Source: Sanguibacter hominis ATCC BAA-789
GTDB lineage: Bacteria > Actinomycetota > Actinomycetes > Actinomycetales > Cellulomonadaceae
Assembly: GCF_012396185.1 (NCBI RefSeq)
Contig: NZ_JAAXOW010000001.1
Location: forward strand, 372,001-436,000
Direction of reading: 5' to 3'
DNA length: 64,000 bases
Positions 63,603 through 64,000 of the stretch are shown piece after piece (positions within the stretch are counted from its first letter, which is position 1; each line of letters begins with the position of its first letter). The position numbers and the translations under genes were made by a program. A model generated the notes under the pieces. The model made no database searches. It saw nothing but the letters and a program-made list of their open reading frames with translations, and had not been told where the DNA came from.

Positions 63603-64000
63603 CGGACGTCGCCACCCAGGGGCAGCACACCGAGGTAGGGGCGGCCGCAGCCGCCGCGGGCGTGCGCCGCGATCTCGTCGGGCATCGCGGCGAGCGCGCT
63701 GGAGACGAACGCGGCGGTGCCGTCAGGGTGGGCGCACGCGCCGCGACCGACCAGCGCGTGCAGGCGGGTCGCGACGTCGGGCGCCGGCCAGCCGTCGAGC
63801 AGCGCGGCGACGTCTCGCGCGACCGCGGCGGTGCCGAACAGGCACGGACCGCACTGCCCGGCGGACTGGGCGGCCAGCCAGCCGCTCACCGCGACGACCT
63901 CGGCGAGCGGGCACCCGGAGACCGGGATGCGGGCGACGACACCCGCGTTGAGCGGCACCCCCGCCGCGCGCAGCGCCGGCCTCGAGACGCTCAGCCCGTG
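63599..64000 (-). CDS. NuoF-like iron-sulfur-binding-region protein (5' partial)
   Basis: The frame is open to the right edge, so only the last 133 residues are seen (starting HGLSVSRPALRAAGVPLNAG). SGWLAAQSAGQCGPCLFGTA matches the [4Fe-4S] loop (ESCGxCxxCR-like) of the NuoF/HoxF C-terminal domain, followed by a helical part with GRGACAHPDGTAAFVSSAL. It overlaps the ferredoxin gene by 4 nt. In other actinobacteria similar genes accompany flavin or ferric-reductase-like membrane proteins; that extension lies outside this window. Confidence 0.75.
   Translation of the reverse strand, partial: HGLSVSRPALRAAGVPLNAGVVARIPVSGCPLAEVVAVSGWLAAQSAGQCGPCLFGTAAVARDVAALLDGWPAPDVATRLHALVGRGACAHPDGTAAFVSSALAAMPDEIAAHARGGCGRPYLGVLPLGGDVR

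Overview
This 64 kb stretch is chromosomal DNA from a high-GC actinomycete (roughly 70% GC or more in most genes, with frequent GTG starts). It carries a mycothiol gene (mshB), VanW, RmuC and PhoH2-type proteins, a fused dipeptide-ABC ATPase, and many promoters of the form TANNNT 5-8 nt before a start codon. The overall gene style suggests Micrococcales, close to Cellulomonadaceae or Promicromonosporaceae; that placement is inference. I see no rRNA, tRNA, CRISPR array, complete insertion sequence or prophage. Coding density is high, and many neighbours overlap by 1-4 bases.

Layout. 0-10 kb: the end of a sirohaem/cobalamin methyltransferase gene, a small SH3-like gene, an aromatic amino-acid block (a degenerate prephenate-dehydratase paralogue, pheA, tyrA), VanW, mshB with its membrane partner, and typA. 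9.8-15.5 kb: a family-5 peptide ABC transporter (substrate-binding lipoprotein, two permeases, fused double ATPase). 16-20 kb: a disturbed region with a shortened SDR protein, an alpha/beta hydrolase, an MFS exporter, a miniature VOC protein, and a low-GC TPR gene flanked by two copies of the ychF 3' end. 20-31 kb: ychF, MFS, an ABC-2 exporter, rmuC, cysM, a PrmC-like methyltransferase, ispH, xseA, xseB and a sugar kinase. 31-47 kb: carbonic anhydrase, fumC, MFS, PhoH2, amidase, flavodoxin, an AAA ATPase pair, HIT, ppc, MFS and a UPF0303 protein. 47-64 kb: an oxidoreductase, a cupredoxin lipoprotein, an SDR, the Feo ferrous-iron operon under a DtxR/IdeR box, a TsaC-like protein, a P-type cation ATPase, an EPSP synthase, a histidine kinase/response regulator/HEAT/glycosyltransferase cluster, a methyltransferase, a hydrolase, and a ferredoxin with a NuoF-like partner running off the right edge.

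The strongest observation is that the peptide-transporter binding protein (13890-15512) is a natural circular permutation. The segment that forms the C-terminal part of other family-5 binding proteins sits directly behind the lipoprotein signal, and the normal N-terminal part follows it. Downstream lie two in-frame shortened proteins and a short segment bounded by a 22-bp direct repeat made from the ychF 3' end, so 14-20 kb looks like a rearrangement hotspot. The best candidate for a less-described system is the kinase / stand-alone response regulator / HEAT membrane protein / processive glycosyltransferase cluster at 57.1-61.9 kb, which looks like a signal-controlled glycan synthase.
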